Below the pieces are notes generated by a model. It saw only the letters and a list, made by a program, of their open reading frames with translations. It was not told the DNA's origin and made no database searches. From the NCBI GenBank assembly GCA_003415625.1, contig PYIU01000009.1, forward strand, positions 3,100,001 to 3,164,000: a stretch of DNA of 64,000 nucleotides, given 5' to 3'. Below, piece by piece: positions 11,707-23,019 of the stretch. Position 1 is the stretch's first letter, and each line of letters opens with the position of its first letter. A program made the position numbers and the translations under genes. The stretch is from Aquanectria penicillioides (taxonomy: Eukaryota; Ascomycota; Sordariomycetes; Hypocreales; Nectriaceae).

Positions 11707-13421
11707 ATGGGTTCACATCACGAGTCCGAAAAGGACCCAAAGGTCCCTGCGCTCCATGATGAGTTTAAGGGACCTGCAGTGTCTGTCGAGGTATTGGACA
11801 AACGCATCCAGGAGCTAGCTCAAGAGGCACCGCCGTTCTACAAAAGTCGTCACCTCCTGCACCTCTATCTTCTCATCATCCCCGGATGCCTCGTTCCAGC
11901 AGTCACCCTTGGCTTCGACGGTGCTATGATGAATGGCTTGCAAGCCGTCCCCGCTTGGGATTCATGTAAGGATGAATAAATTCCTGTTCAACCTTGTCTG
12001 AAACTAATCTAGATTCTCCGTGATCACCAGATTTTGGAAAGCCGCGGGGTAGTATCCTGGGCCTCCTCAATGCCATCCTTGGACTAGGTTGCATTGTTGC
12101 TACCCCATTCATTAGTGTTGTTGGCGATCGCTGGGGTCGTCGCATGGGAATCTTTTTGGGAGCAGTCATCATGCTGATTGGTGGTGTTATTCAAGGAGCA
12201 TCAGTGCACAGTCAGAAACCCTGCCCAGCCGGAATGGCCAATAGCTTGGAAGATTTACTAAAGTATCTTATAGTTGCAATGTTTCTCATCTCCCGATTTG
12301 TCATTGGCTTTGGTCTAGTATTTGCCAACACCTATGCACCTATGTTGATTGGCGAGCTGGCTCATCCCAAGGACCGCCAGGTTGTCACATCTCTCTATCA
12401 GACATCTTGGTATTTGGGAGCAGTAGCTGCCGCTTGGACAACTTTTGGAACTTTTAGTATTGGAAACGACTGGGCCTGGCGCATCCCTTCTTACCTGCAA
12501 GCTGCCCCCGCCGCCGTCCAGATCATCGGTGTCTGGTTCCTCCCCGAGTCCCCTCGATTCCTCATTTCGAAAGGCAAACTCGAAGAAGCGAAGGCAACAT
12601 TGATCAAGTACCACGCCAATGGCGACACCTCATCGGAATTTGTGGACCTTGAATATCGGCAAATGCGCGCCGTTATCGAGTCAGAGATGTCTAATACCAC
12701 GGGTTGGAGCTCGCTCCTCAAGACCCCAGGAAACCGCCGTCGTGTTTTGACCATCGTACTCTTGGGATTGTTTTCACAATGGTCGGGCAATGGTTTGGTG
12801 TCTTATTACCTTGCCCGAGTATTGGAGACCGTGGGTATCGCCAAGGCCAGGGACGCCAATATCATCAACGGTTGCCTGATGATATTCAACTGGCTTACGT
12901 CTGTTGCCTCTGCATTTGCTTCTGGAAAGCTTAAGCGCCGTACCCAGTTCCTGATTTCAACAGTCGGCATGCTTTTGGTATTCAGCAGCCAAACGCTGTG
13001 CGCCGGGCTGTTCAATGAGAGAGGCAACAAGACAGCAGGTCAAGGCGTCATTGCTATGCTATTCATCTTTTATGCATTTTTCAATTTCGCATTCAACGCC
13101 TTGCTGTATTCCTACCCTGTTGAGATTCTCCCCTACTCAATTCGGGCCAAGGGTTTCTCAATTCTGATGTTCTTTGGGAAAGGCGCAGGGTTTATCAACT
13201 CATTCGTAAATCCCATCGGCCTACAAGCATTGGCGTGGAAGTATTATGGAGTTTACGTGGGTTGGCTCTGTATTGAGGTGGTTTGCATCTATGCCTTCTT
13301 TCCTGAAACCTCTGGACGCAGTTTGGAAGCGATTGCAACTGTTTTTGATGGAGAGATTGTCGTTGATGCTGAGAATGGGCTCGACAGCAAGCCCACTTTA
13401 GAGGATAATGAGAAGCGCTAG
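11707..13421 (+). CDS. MFS sugar transporter (lactose permease/cellodextrin transporter-like), 3 exons, 528 aa
   Basis: Sugar porter family, plasma-membrane proton-coupled sugar uptake. Exons 11707-11965, 12031-12210 and 12274-13421. The first intron has a clear donor and a CACCAG acceptor. The second (12211-12273, with TACTAAAG as branch site) is 63 bp and stop-free, so the frame also reads through it. Signatures: GFDGAMMNGLQA in the first helix, GDRWGRR in the loop 2-3 motif, PESPRFLISKGK and C-terminal PETSGRSLEAI. About 12 membrane helices are expected and the length is normal. The N-terminus is a hydrophilic tail of about 50 residues. Divergent pairing with the GH3 enzyme supports uptake of a disaccharide or glycoside. 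Fungal lactose and cellodextrin permeases have this architecture, but the substrate cannot be assigned. Confidence 0.86.
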
Positions 13422-15057
13422 CTGTCAAGAAGGGTATTTGGTGGATAGTTGAATAGCGATGTAGAGGTAGGGATGACTAGCTAGGCGGATGTGAGTGTTG
13501 GTACACAACTCTCGACGATGTAGCTTGTAGTGCCAATCACAAACCTCTTTAGAACTGGTAATTGGATATCTGTCTGCGTCCCCAGGGGCTTTTATTACTA
13601 GGAATCCCGAGCCAGAGAACCGCCTCCAACCGCCCTTTCCAATAGTTAGCTACGATGGTGATTTTCCCTAGCATATCGCGATTCGAATGCCTTTCCACGA
13701 ACAGATTACATCAATTGGGTGGGTCTCATTCTCCAGTATATTACAGTGGGGAGATGCCAATCAAGGGCTGTACTCAATAATTTTAGTTACATTGATGCCG
13801 GTCCTATAATAAAGGGAGCTTTAGGAGCTCGTAGTTTATCGATCATAGTGAGAGTTTCACGCTGCTATTTTGAGCATTTACGTTTGAGCTACTCAAAATG
13901 GTATGATAGCAGTGTCAGTGTGGTTGTGTTTGATCGCATAGAGAAGAGTTATGTTCTGCCAGAAATCAACGGCATTCACCTTCCTCCTTTCCATGGTGCT
14001 TTTCAGACTTCAGAAAACCTCCAGCGCACTGTCCCGTGAAGCTTTGCTGCCAAAAGTAAGATGAATGAAACCTATAAACAAAGTCCAGAGTATGAAACAG
14101 CTGCTGGATGTGATTATTTGCTGCACCAGAAAGACTCGGTCTAGTACAAGGTATCTTTTACACGCTCTAGCAGGAATTATCAAACTCCACTGCATTGAAA
14201 TCAGTTGGAGAGGTATTAAGTACACGCATCTTGGTGGCGCAGGTGAGAAATTCAATTGTGGTGAACATCACGTTAATCCCTACAGTTATTGTAACAAAGT
14301 CAGGTGGCATACTGGCTTGCACAATAAACCAGCAGTAATTGCAGTCGCCGCGATTACTGATGAGTGTCAGATATCCGTATATAACCTGGCGATCGGACCT
14401 CCCGAACCCGGTGTTACAGGGGCGTTCTCGATCCATTAGGGCAAAGCTCTTAGATTCTTGTCCCTATAACTCATGTTATTGAAGAACTTTGATTATGTGG
14501 CCCGGGGCTTGACATTAGGTGATGTGGCTCAGCACCTGCAGAACTCTATTGCTTCATCTTATTTCGACCCAAGTCGATCAAGACAGCCAGGACTTTGCCG
14601 CTAGCTATAGCCAGGCCTGGGGCATAGAACCGCGACTAGTACCATGCTATGTATATGCCATGTTGGTGCTGGGGTGGGCGTCTCCACCGCCCTAAGGGAT
14701 GGTGTTGATGTGATGAGAGTGAACTGCGGCACAACTCGACGAGACTCCGCAAGACGGAAAAATGATTGTAATTTTCTCATCGCAGTTCTACCCACAACCG
14801 AAGCATACCCGATGAACCTCTGCCGCGTCTCACAATTTTTGGAAGATCACGTCACCGATCAAAGTGTGCGGCCAAAAACGCCTCCAGTCGGCTGCCGCCC
14901 AGAACCCGCTGAGCAGACACGGCTGGCGAGAGCTTCACTTTCACCCAATACTCACACTCAACATATCTGCTTCCGCAAAACTCCATTTCTTCTTTCTATA
15001 ACCTCATTCTTGTTGCTTCAGAAGATTCTGGAGGCCTAGGTGTTCCAAAAAAAAAAA
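13422..15057. other. Gene-poor spacer, no supported gene
   Basis: About 1.6 kb. Open frames of 80-130 codons occur on both strands (13719-14039, 14065-14439, 14644-15039) but overlap one another and show no domain. The last is rich in Ser/Thr/Arg and precedes the F-box remnant; it could be decayed 5' sequence. An 18-base poly-A tract lies at 15047-15064. Confidence 0.45.
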
Positions 15058-15873
15058 AAAAAAAGAACCTGAGAATCGACATCAGATGCTGTTCTCGATA
15101 TCTGTGCGCATCATTGACGCGATTTCGACCCCACGCTCGTGCGGTCACGTCCTCATGAGACTTAAACAGTCCTAAGAGATCTTCAAGCGGCTTTGAAAAC
15201 TCTAGCTGCTTCGGGGCTTGGTATCCTAGGCCGGTTTCCCCTCGAGCTACTATGGATCGTTTTTCGCAACCTAGACCTACTCTCTTACTTTCGGTTTCGT
15301 CACGTCAATCGGTGAGCCCGTGCTCTATCCACGGCAGTCTCGGAGTACCAGTCAGTCGTCAAGTATGGGTTAGAAGGTCTGCGGGGTATGCTACGCGCTG
15401 GCCTGGCCCAAACTCTCACAATCGGAGATCTGTATCGTGCTCTGCTCTGTGAAAAGTGCACGTTATGTGGTGAATTCGGGGGCTTTCTATTTCTCCCGAC
15501 TGCTACTCGCGGCTACTTTGCGTGCATTAGAAATTCACCAGACTTGTGCGTCATATGCACATCAACTCTCTCCAGGTTGCAAGAGATATCAAGTCCGAGT
15601 GGAGAATTTACGTGTCGTTTGCGATGATCGAGATCGTGTATTTTCAAGATCTAGTTATCTGTCCCATTTTTCATCCTGTGTAGAAGCGCAGAGTTGATGG
15701 GACCAAAGCAAAGGCGGAACGAGACTTGTGCAGGAGCCTGAGTTCACTCGCCGCTGTGGTTATATTAGTTCACTAGATAGTGATGGGCTACCAAGACGAT
15801 CTTACAACATGGCTAATGACCAGTGTCAGTTTCGTGGACTGATATGGCGATGTATGATCAAAATTGGATTCTA
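15058..15873 (+). pseudogene. F-box protein pseudogene with several nonsense codons and one frameshift
   Basis: Intact F-box proteins recruit substrates to SCF ubiquitin ligases. One frame (15061 onward) gives a recognisable F-box core, GRFPLELLWIVFRNLDLLSY, at about 15220-15290. It continues through a cysteine-containing segment, CEKCTLCGEFGGFLFLPT, common in Aspergillus/Penicillium F-box proteins, to a TGA at 15625. In-frame stops are TGA 15070, TGA 15115, TAA 15163 and TGA 15313. Each is one C-to-T change from Arg or Gln. After a frameshift near 15600 the next frame gives FSSCVEAQS, a TGA at 15695, then EPEFTRRCGY, the usual family ending. No start codon is clear because of the upstream poly-A tract. 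Family identification is from recalled motifs. Confidence 0.7.
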
Positions 15874-16538
15874 AGCTAGGCAGGTAAATAGCATCGAAAA
15901 CAGTCCTTCGTAGCTGTTGTTTTTCCGGATTGCATAAGCATATGCCCCTAATAGAGCAAAAAGCATATTCGAGGAAGTTATTCTAGATCGGGAGCCGAAG
16001 AGTACTTCTTTTCAGCTGTTGAGTAGACTAAATGGCCTGCACAGTAGTTGGTGGAGAACCTGGATAACTCCTCCCTGATGGGCTTGCACTTGATATTCAT
16101 GCCCGAAGCAATAGCAGTCTGGCATTGCACAAACTCCATCTGTTTCACATATTCACATGTGTACTTTAGATGAAAGCAGAAAGGATGCCAACGTTAAATC
16201 GCATCCTATTTCCGCATATTGCCAGGGCAAAACGACCCATAGTGGATATCCACGAGCCAAAAACCGCTATTACCCGTCTCCGTCTCCGGGGTTTCTCGTC
16301 AAGAAGCGAATCTGATGAAAATCTGCAGAGTGGAGATATGAAATCATTACTGATCGCGTTGCGACAGTGGGTTCCGAGTATCGCACGAATATTGCGTCAT
16401 TCACACCATCCATGGCAAAAGTCCTCATATAGATAGAATCCTAAGTGATATGCAGCCGGATAGCCACGGTTCCATCGCGCTCTAGATTGTAACTGAAAAG
16501 TCTGGCTACAAAGGTAAATAGGCAGCTTCTAATTCGCC
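15874..16538. other. Spacer between two pseudogenes
   Basis: About 665 bp. An 88-codon plus frame at 16170-16436 shows no recognisable domain. I see no RNA gene or repeat. Confidence 0.4.
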
Positions 16539-18380
16539 ATGGCACTGTCTGAAAACGAAGCTAAAGGTTTTGACTCGACCAAATCAGCAACAGGAGATGA
16601 TGATTAAATTGAAGATGATAACACCTACCATTGGTTTAGGGGCGTCTTTTTCTAAGACACGACAGTAGTTATTGCTGCCTTCGCTGCTCCGGGCCTTTGG
16701 GATGCAATGAATTCAGTTGGAGCTGGAGGTCAGCAAACTCCATTTCTTGTAATGTAAGTTCAATCACGAGTTTAATTCGGGGAAATTCTAATCACTATTA
16801 TCATAGATAGGGCTGGAAACGCGTTTTCGTTCTCACTCATGACGGTGACGTGTCTCACTAGCTGCATGAGGCATCACCGCTGGGCTTTTCTGGGCTGCGG
16901 AGGGTGCTATTATCCTTAAATATCCCGTCCCTAGTTTGTTGGTGGAACGGGACACTGGCCAAAACACACACCGCGCCCAGAATGGTATAGGGTAAGCAGA
17001 TTCGGTGATGACCGAATAGCCTTTCCAAGCAGCTGCGAACAACTTAAGAGAGTGTTAGAGCATCTGATCAGAAGCTCTAGAGTGCCCCTTAAAGAAAAGA
17101 AGAAAGGAACATAAAGCAGAAAGTCATAAATAAAGGAATGTCATAGGGGGCTGCACCGAGACTTCAATAGAGTCTAAATGCAAGGAATTTAGGATTTCAA
17201 AAATAAACAGAGAAAACTGCCTGTTCATTTCCTATGTCTCTGTGGTCCCATTTATCTTCCTTGACCTCCCTGATGACAGGTTGATCCACATTACCCTAGA
17301 CCACCAACTCACTAGTAAGAGGAGCAAGTATTTGGCATATTGGCCGCTCTCTTATCGAAATAGTGGAGGCATTTTAGGAGGCGCCATCAATTTGGCCTTC
17401 AATGTTCAGGGTAAACGGACGGGAAAGCTTGACAGGCGAATGTATATCGTATTTGTTGTTCTTTGTGAGTAAGATATAAACCCAAGTGTAGGACACATAC
17501 TTACCATTGGTCAGAGTGTCTAAGTCCTGCTCTGTCGCTCCTCCTTTCACCACCAAAGAATGTGAGCCGACAAGGTGGATTACGCGTGCAGCTATCCAAG
17601 CGAATCTCCGAGTTGGAGGGACTTAAAGCATTGGGCCGTCTTGCCGCCCGCAAGGAACTTTTACTTCTGTACAAAACCGCAGTTCACCGTACTTGGGGCA
17701 TTCAGCTGACATTTCCTTCGCACTCCGTACTTCATCTACATCAATCGGTGTCTGTCGTATATTGGACCATACCTGTCGTTGTATTTTTCCCTGCGAGCTC
17801 GTCCACTTGCATCCCTCATTTCAGCCTTGGCACAAATTGTCGCTTCCCTGAGTCTTGGCACGTTCTGGGATTGGACAAAGATATCCGTCCAGAAACGAGC
17901 CATTTACTCTTACATATTCATGATGGCTCTCATTGGCGCCTGTTGGATCCGGGGAACAATCGTCCAGAAAGAATATTCCTCGCATGCACCGGTCCTGGAC
18001 TGAGCGGACCAAGGGTTTGGACGTGGCTGGGCCTTGTGCATCCTCTGGCAAGTCAATTGGGTACTAACATACAATCATGTCTACTGGCTTATTCCCAGTC
18101 TTGCCAAGGACCCGCCGATATTCCAAGGCTGACTAGCTATGTCAGAGCCCTGGAGAGTGCAGGGCCTCTGCTCCTGTAAGTTTTACACAGCCGAGGTTGT
18201 AGGAAATGGCTAATCAGAGTGTAGCTCATTACAGCCCTGGGCATCATCAACTTCGGACTCTAGGGAGTGGGGGTGGTGCCTGCGTATTTCGTGGTTCACC
18301 GCATTGGTATCGTGTATGGCGGCGTCAAGAATGACACGTGCGAGAGACGCAGCAGTACCGGGCATGAATCAGAGGACTAG
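16539..18380 (+). pseudogene. UNC93-like (DUF895) membrane protein pseudogene interrupted by a solo LTR
   Basis: The family is a fungal MFS-related membrane protein. From ATG 16539 the frame shows WFRGVFF, APGLWDAMNSVGAGGQQTPF and AGNAFSFSLMTVTC, with premature TAA codons at 16605 and 16653; both could be CAA before. An apparent intron follows PFLV. The reading stops at 16934, where the LTR begins. Beyond it, YLAYWPLS, GGILGGAINLAFNV and YIVFVVL resume the family pattern, but a middle stretch (around the expected GLYTNNRYG) is missing. Later pieces (PKNVSRQGGLRVQL, RARPLASLISALAQIVASLSLG, FGRGWALCILWQVNW, ALGIINFGL) lie in different frames, so there are several indels. It ends near TAG 18378. 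No functional product is possible. Confidence 0.75.
16935..17311. repeat. Solo LTR (377 bp) of the same family as the 42.7-63.0 kb element
   Basis: The sequence runs from TTTGTTGGTGGAACGGGACA to ACCACCAACTCA. It aligns end to end with the 383-bp LTRs at 42672-43054 and 62626-63008, sharing GGTATAGGGTAAGCAG and GTCTAAATGCAAGGAATTTA. It is flanked by a 4-bp direct repeat CTAG (16931-16934 and 17312-17315). No internal element sequence is present, so it probably arose by LTR-LTR recombination. It is much less mutated than the LTRs of the full element and so is a useful guide to the original sequence. Strand is left undefined; in window orientation it matches the LTRs directly. Confidence 0.88.
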
Positions 18381-19792
18381 GCAACTCACAGTGCCGCTAG
18401 AAATGCTCGCGTGATCATGATTGATGTCGATAGATGTCGATAGCAGCACTGCCGCAATCCGATGCCATTCAAACACCGTCGATCCAGTGCCTATGCGGAC
18501 AAATGTGACTAGTGGATTCAAATGCATTATTTTCCCCCATTTCAATGGCAAAGGAATAAGACAGTCGGCCGGCGGTCAACCGTTTCTAGTGAGACTCTGT
18601 TCCTGGGCTTTCGCTGCGTGGCGCAGCTAGCGGACACAAGTCTGAGGTTAGGCCGTGAGTTCAAGCTGAAAATCAAGGGGCTAGCTATTGTGATCAGACG
18701 AGTCCATCGCCGGAATAGCAACAAGCCGAACAGCTTTGGCGCGTTAGCAGAGATAACGCACATCCCCATAGTATAGCCCACTCTAGGGAAGGGTAAGTTT
18801 AACCCGTGGGGCATGTACTGTTGCATAACTCACTTTGTGCTGTCAATCAAGTACTAGAAGGTATCTATGGCAGCCTTGCAGCGATCTGCCAAATTTAGCT
18901 AGACTGGTAGAAAGAGTACTCGACAAGGGGGTTTAACTATTGTATGTAACCAGAGTAGACCGATCCTAGTTGCCAAGATGGCATTGGCATGCGTGGACCG
19001 AATCTTTGCCTTCTGCCTAGCATTTGCGTGTCATGAGAGTTCCATTGTTTACGAAAAGAATGTCACAGTAGCTACAGTCTCCGAGGACCCTAGTGTGCGT
19101 AATTCTCACGCATCAGACGGAATCAATGCAGCCAAGAGTGAGGCTTGGTCACGCTTGATCGCATCCAGCCAAGCGGAAAAGCGGTCGCCGACGCCACGCA
19201 AAGTTTTTTGTCGATAGTGTTCAGTCTAGATGCAACCCGTCGCCTCATCAGCTACAAAAGCTCAAAGATAAGTGGCCAGATTAGATCGCCGTCGTCAATG
19301 CGCTATGTCTTAGTGATGAAATTTAGCACCGGCGATCCTGATTCAGCCCTTCAGCCCTACTCTCCTCCATAGTGGTTAGCAAGCACTAAATGCTGTGTTT
19401 GCGTTAGATCAACAACTCCAAAGTCGCTACATCTCTTGGCAATGTCTTGATCCGCATGTCTCTGCTCGCTTAATCAACCTCCAAACAGCATAGGCCGCCG
19501 AAAAGGTTGCCTGGAAATTTTTGCATTGTCTTTCCCTTGCGTTGCCAAGTCTGCCTAGGCCACAGCAATGTCATGGAGCGCGGGACATGGCTGAGCAGGA
19601 GGCCCCAGCCCAGAGTTATTCTTGGGCTGATTGAACCGGATTGATGAGTTTGGGCACTCGGCACACGATTGCCACATATGATAAGCTTATTTTATTTCTT
19701 TTCCAAGTCCTCGGTTCCCAGCTCATCGGAATTCCCTTTGCCATCTGCTCAACGCGTTCAGCCCGCTCGACTTCTCTGACCAAGAGCCGAAG
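18381..19792. other. Decayed spacer upstream of the DUF3433 gene
   Basis: About 1.4 kb. A minus-strand frame at 18542-18826 has a hydrophobic start (YTMGMCVISANAPKLFGLLL) that could be a transporter fragment. A plus frame at 18978-19217 begins with a hydrophobic stretch. Neither can be assigned. The last roughly 100 bp before 19793 should contain the promoter or leader of the next gene. Confidence 0.35.
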
Positions 19793-22562
19793 ATGGCCTC
19801 CAAGGCCGGTGCAGAGTCCTCGATATACGACCTTCAGCCCACGCACGACGTCAATGCCGTACAGCAAGATGAAGCCCCGAAGCGGCCAAACTACCGGCCC
19901 ACGCCCCTGAGATGGTATTTTGTCGCCGCACACATCGTCTTCATCATCTTCTCCATGGGTCTTGTGCTATGGGCCCGACAGACGATGCCCGATTCCGATA
20001 GCTCCGCAATCATTGAATATAAGAGAGAGGCTCTAGAGGAGCGTTCCCCTGCCGAGGAACTCATTGCTCGACAAAACTCTCAAGGCAAATCCCAGGAAGC
20101 GGCGTTTCGGACAACGGCGACGTTTGTCTCAGCAGGATCTTCACTAGTTACTGTCCCTGGAACCACTGCCACTTACACGACAGAAATCGTAAAGCCCATC
20201 GTGAGCACCTTCGTGACGGTGGAGCCTGGTGATGGAGGCCCTTCTTCCACAGTCTATGTGACTACAATCACTAAGGAGGGGACTTCTGAACTGGTCGTTT
20301 CGACTTCGGTTGGGAAAACAACCTCGTACTTGATGGTGTCTGGAACCGGCGGTGCGATGGTTAGCAGCGCCACCGAAATCGATGTTACTCGGACGAACTC
20401 ATACTACCAACCTGTTGTCGAGACGTCCACGGTCACGTCTAATATCCCAGGTTCAGGTGCAGCAAAGACTCGCACTGTCGCTGCTACGGTGGGATCATCA
20501 ACCAGTGTCGGTACCATCACAACAACTGAAGCAAGGAGTGCCTATGTCTCTTATGGCACGTTCACAGTCACTTCTGTCTTCACGAATCCCGAAGAACTGC
20601 CCTCGAATATTCTGCAGCCAACAACCAAAGTCGTCGATGTGGTCAGCACTCGAGCCGCGACAACTGTCCAACAGGTCTCGACGATAGACCCCGCGACCAT
20701 TGTGACCTCGGTCAACGATGTCAAGACTCTCGTCAGCACCCGAGCCCCACAAACCAGTCTGGCCACTATCGGAGGGTATCACACAACGCTTTTCTCTGTT
20801 ACCACGGGCGCGGACGGGATCCCAACAACAATCTCAATCGTATCCAGTGTCAGCGCCTCTATCTCCACCATTGTCAATTCGGGTGGCGAGGTCACCATGA
20901 CCACCACTGAAGGCCGGCTCATGACTCTCACATCTGCAGGCGGCGAACAGACGTTTTTGAGGACCATTGATGGAGCTACACTGACATTTGAGTCGACTTC
21001 GGTTGCCACAGCTACATCTAACGCCGATGCCAACAAGAGCTTGAAGGTGTACGAGATCAATGAAGGAGGATACTTTCTTGGAAAGTTCGTGCCCGCTCTG
21101 GTAGCCGTTTTGATCTCGATTCCGCTGCGAATGATTGATCTCAATGCTCAGCTCTTCCAGCCTTTCTACGCACTCAGCAGGCCCAATGGCGCTCGTGGTT
21201 CAAATTCAATGACGCTGCACTACAGTGGCTGGAGTGGATTCCTCAAGCCTTTCACCACTCTCGCCGACGGACAACCCATTACTTTTATCACAATGTTGCT
21301 TGTGCTGTGTTCATCTCTCATGACACCGCTTGCGACAGAAGCTATAGGTGTGAAGATCCATGGTAAGTGCCACATCACATCTGCAGCGGGATGCGTTGCC
21401 GCCGTTGGCGTCTCGCCACTGCCCACACGTGTTTTGCTTGCTTTGCTGGCATTCACCATTGTGCTTCTTTGTATCCTCCTCTACTTCTTGCGCAATTTTG
21501 AAACTGGAATTTTCGCGAATCCATGGAGCATATCCGGCATAGCTTCCCTCGCGACCAACAGGGCTATTCAGCCATCTGCCATTACCGAGAAGGAGATTTA
21601 CATGGAGATGAGAGGTCCTCGATATAGGCTTGGTTTCTTTCCTATCAATAACTCGCACACAGAATATGGTATCATACGCGATCAAGACGGTAACGGGATC
21701 AGCCGGGACCGAGATGCTCAACCGGTCACCGGGGCAAACCCCGATGACACATACGGCACGCTGCCAAAGGGCAATCCCTTTATCCCACTTAGCATTTGGT
21801 GGCGCACTGGATTTGCCATGTACTTGCTCGGCCTTGTCACCCTTATTCTTTATTATCATCTCAACCTTACGAAAGAGTCCAATTTCCGATCATTTATCAA
21901 CGGCCAAAGCTTCGGTGTTCGGTTCTTTTTCTCTGCTCTCGGTGTCGCCTTGTCATTTGGCTGGACCGCTATTTTCATCAGTGAGTATTGATAAATGTCA
22001 TTCTAAGAAGTGCATCATTTCGCTAACCAGTCTAGGCGTGGCTATCATTACACCATATCAAGGCTTATCAAGAAAATCGTTGACGGCTTCAAATTCCATC
22101 CTACTCACCCGACCAACAAACGGCTATTCCGGACTCTATTCATCGATCAGGCACGGCCAGCCTTTCCTTGCCTTGGTTGCATTTATGACGGTTCTTGCGA
22201 ATTTCACGCCATTGTTACTCGTCAACATCCCATATACGCTGACCCAAACATACGAAACGCACGTCATTTGTGCCAGACTGTCCATTGCGTTGCTATTCCT
22301 GATGCTTTTGACTCTTTTCGTTAGTTTTCTTATTCGATGGCCTGACATGCCAGTGGATCCACGATCTATTGCTGGCGCTATGTATTATGTCACTGATAGC
22401 AGCATGGTGGATCAGTTTACTGGCATTGCCAGAATGAATAACAAGGATAGGAAAAATTGCATCAAGGATATGGGGGGTTTATATTGGTACGGTGAGGTAT
22501 TGACAAGAAACGGCAATACCAGGATGATTGTCGAGTCCGAGCGATCAGCTCCCCTGAGTTAG
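19793..22562 (+). CDS. DUF3433 multi-pass membrane protein with Ser/Thr-rich ectodomain, 2 exons, 904 aa
   Basis: Function unknown; the DUF3433 family is fungal. Exons 19793-21980 and 22036-22562, one 55-bp intron (CGCTAAC branch site, TCTAG acceptor), total 2,715 bp. After a hydrophilic start, PTPLRWYFVAAHIVFIIFSM gives the first membrane segment at about residues 41-63. Residues about 100-415 form a Thr/Ser/Val-rich region (TTATYTTEIV, SSTVYVTTITKEG), probably extracellular and O-glycosylated. Then FVPALVAVLISIPLRMIDLN starts a series of membrane segments that continues to the end, including LLALLAFTIVLLCILLYFL and IRWPDMPVDPRSIAG. GTAAGT...CTGCAG at 21363-21386 would be a 24-bp intron, too short, and reads through. 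It is the only intact gene in a decayed neighbourhood. Probable plasma-membrane or cell-wall-associated protein (inference). Confidence 0.78.
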
Positions 22563-23019
22563 AATTCCGGTTGTTTCAATGCAAAGCGTCATAAATTTAG
22601 CGAGCTTAACCAATATTTTGGGGAGCCTACTCCTTTATAGCTAGTCACCTCTGTAACACACGTAAACCTGTTAATTTCGTGGAGACCTTCATTGATCTCC
22701 ATACTCAACTTTGCTTTATGATTCACTCAATTGAAAGCCATGATTAAAGTGAGAAGATCTCTCATTGGCGGAAGTGTAGTGTTGTTCAATACTTTGGCAG
22801 CTGTTTAACCACGAGCTACGTAACGGGTTAAATGTAAGTGACACTCCGCATAAAAAAAGTACTAGCAATGTATGATTGAGTAAATGAACGGTTTGTTGCT
22901 CGAACACCCATCGGTCATAAACAGCCCCCTTGTCCCCCTTAGTATCCTGGTCTTGTTGAATGTACCTGAAAGTGAAAAGGATAAAGGAAAGCTTTAACAC
23001 AGCACGGATGGATAAGCAA
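22563..23019. other. Intergenic region
   Basis: 457 bp between the DUF3433 stop and the 3' end of the minus-strand zinc-finger remnant. A 103-codon minus frame at 22716-23027 is not supported by any motif. Nothing else is seen. Confidence 0.4.

Noticed and set aside
13719..14439. Two plus-strand frames (106 and 124 codons) as small genes
   Set aside because: No motif, no signal peptide, low-quality composition and overlapping antisense frames of similar length.
15047..15064. Poly-A tract as the tail of a processed retrogene or LINE insertion
   Set aside because: The F-box frame lies 3' of the tract, not 5', and no target duplication was found; simple slippage is enough.
21363..21386. GTAAGT...CTGCAG as an intron in the DUF3433 gene
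   Set aside because: Only 24 bp, too short for a spliceosomal intron, and the frame reads through.
21311..21859. 182-codon minus frame
   Set aside because: Antisense to the DUF3433 coding exon with no domain.
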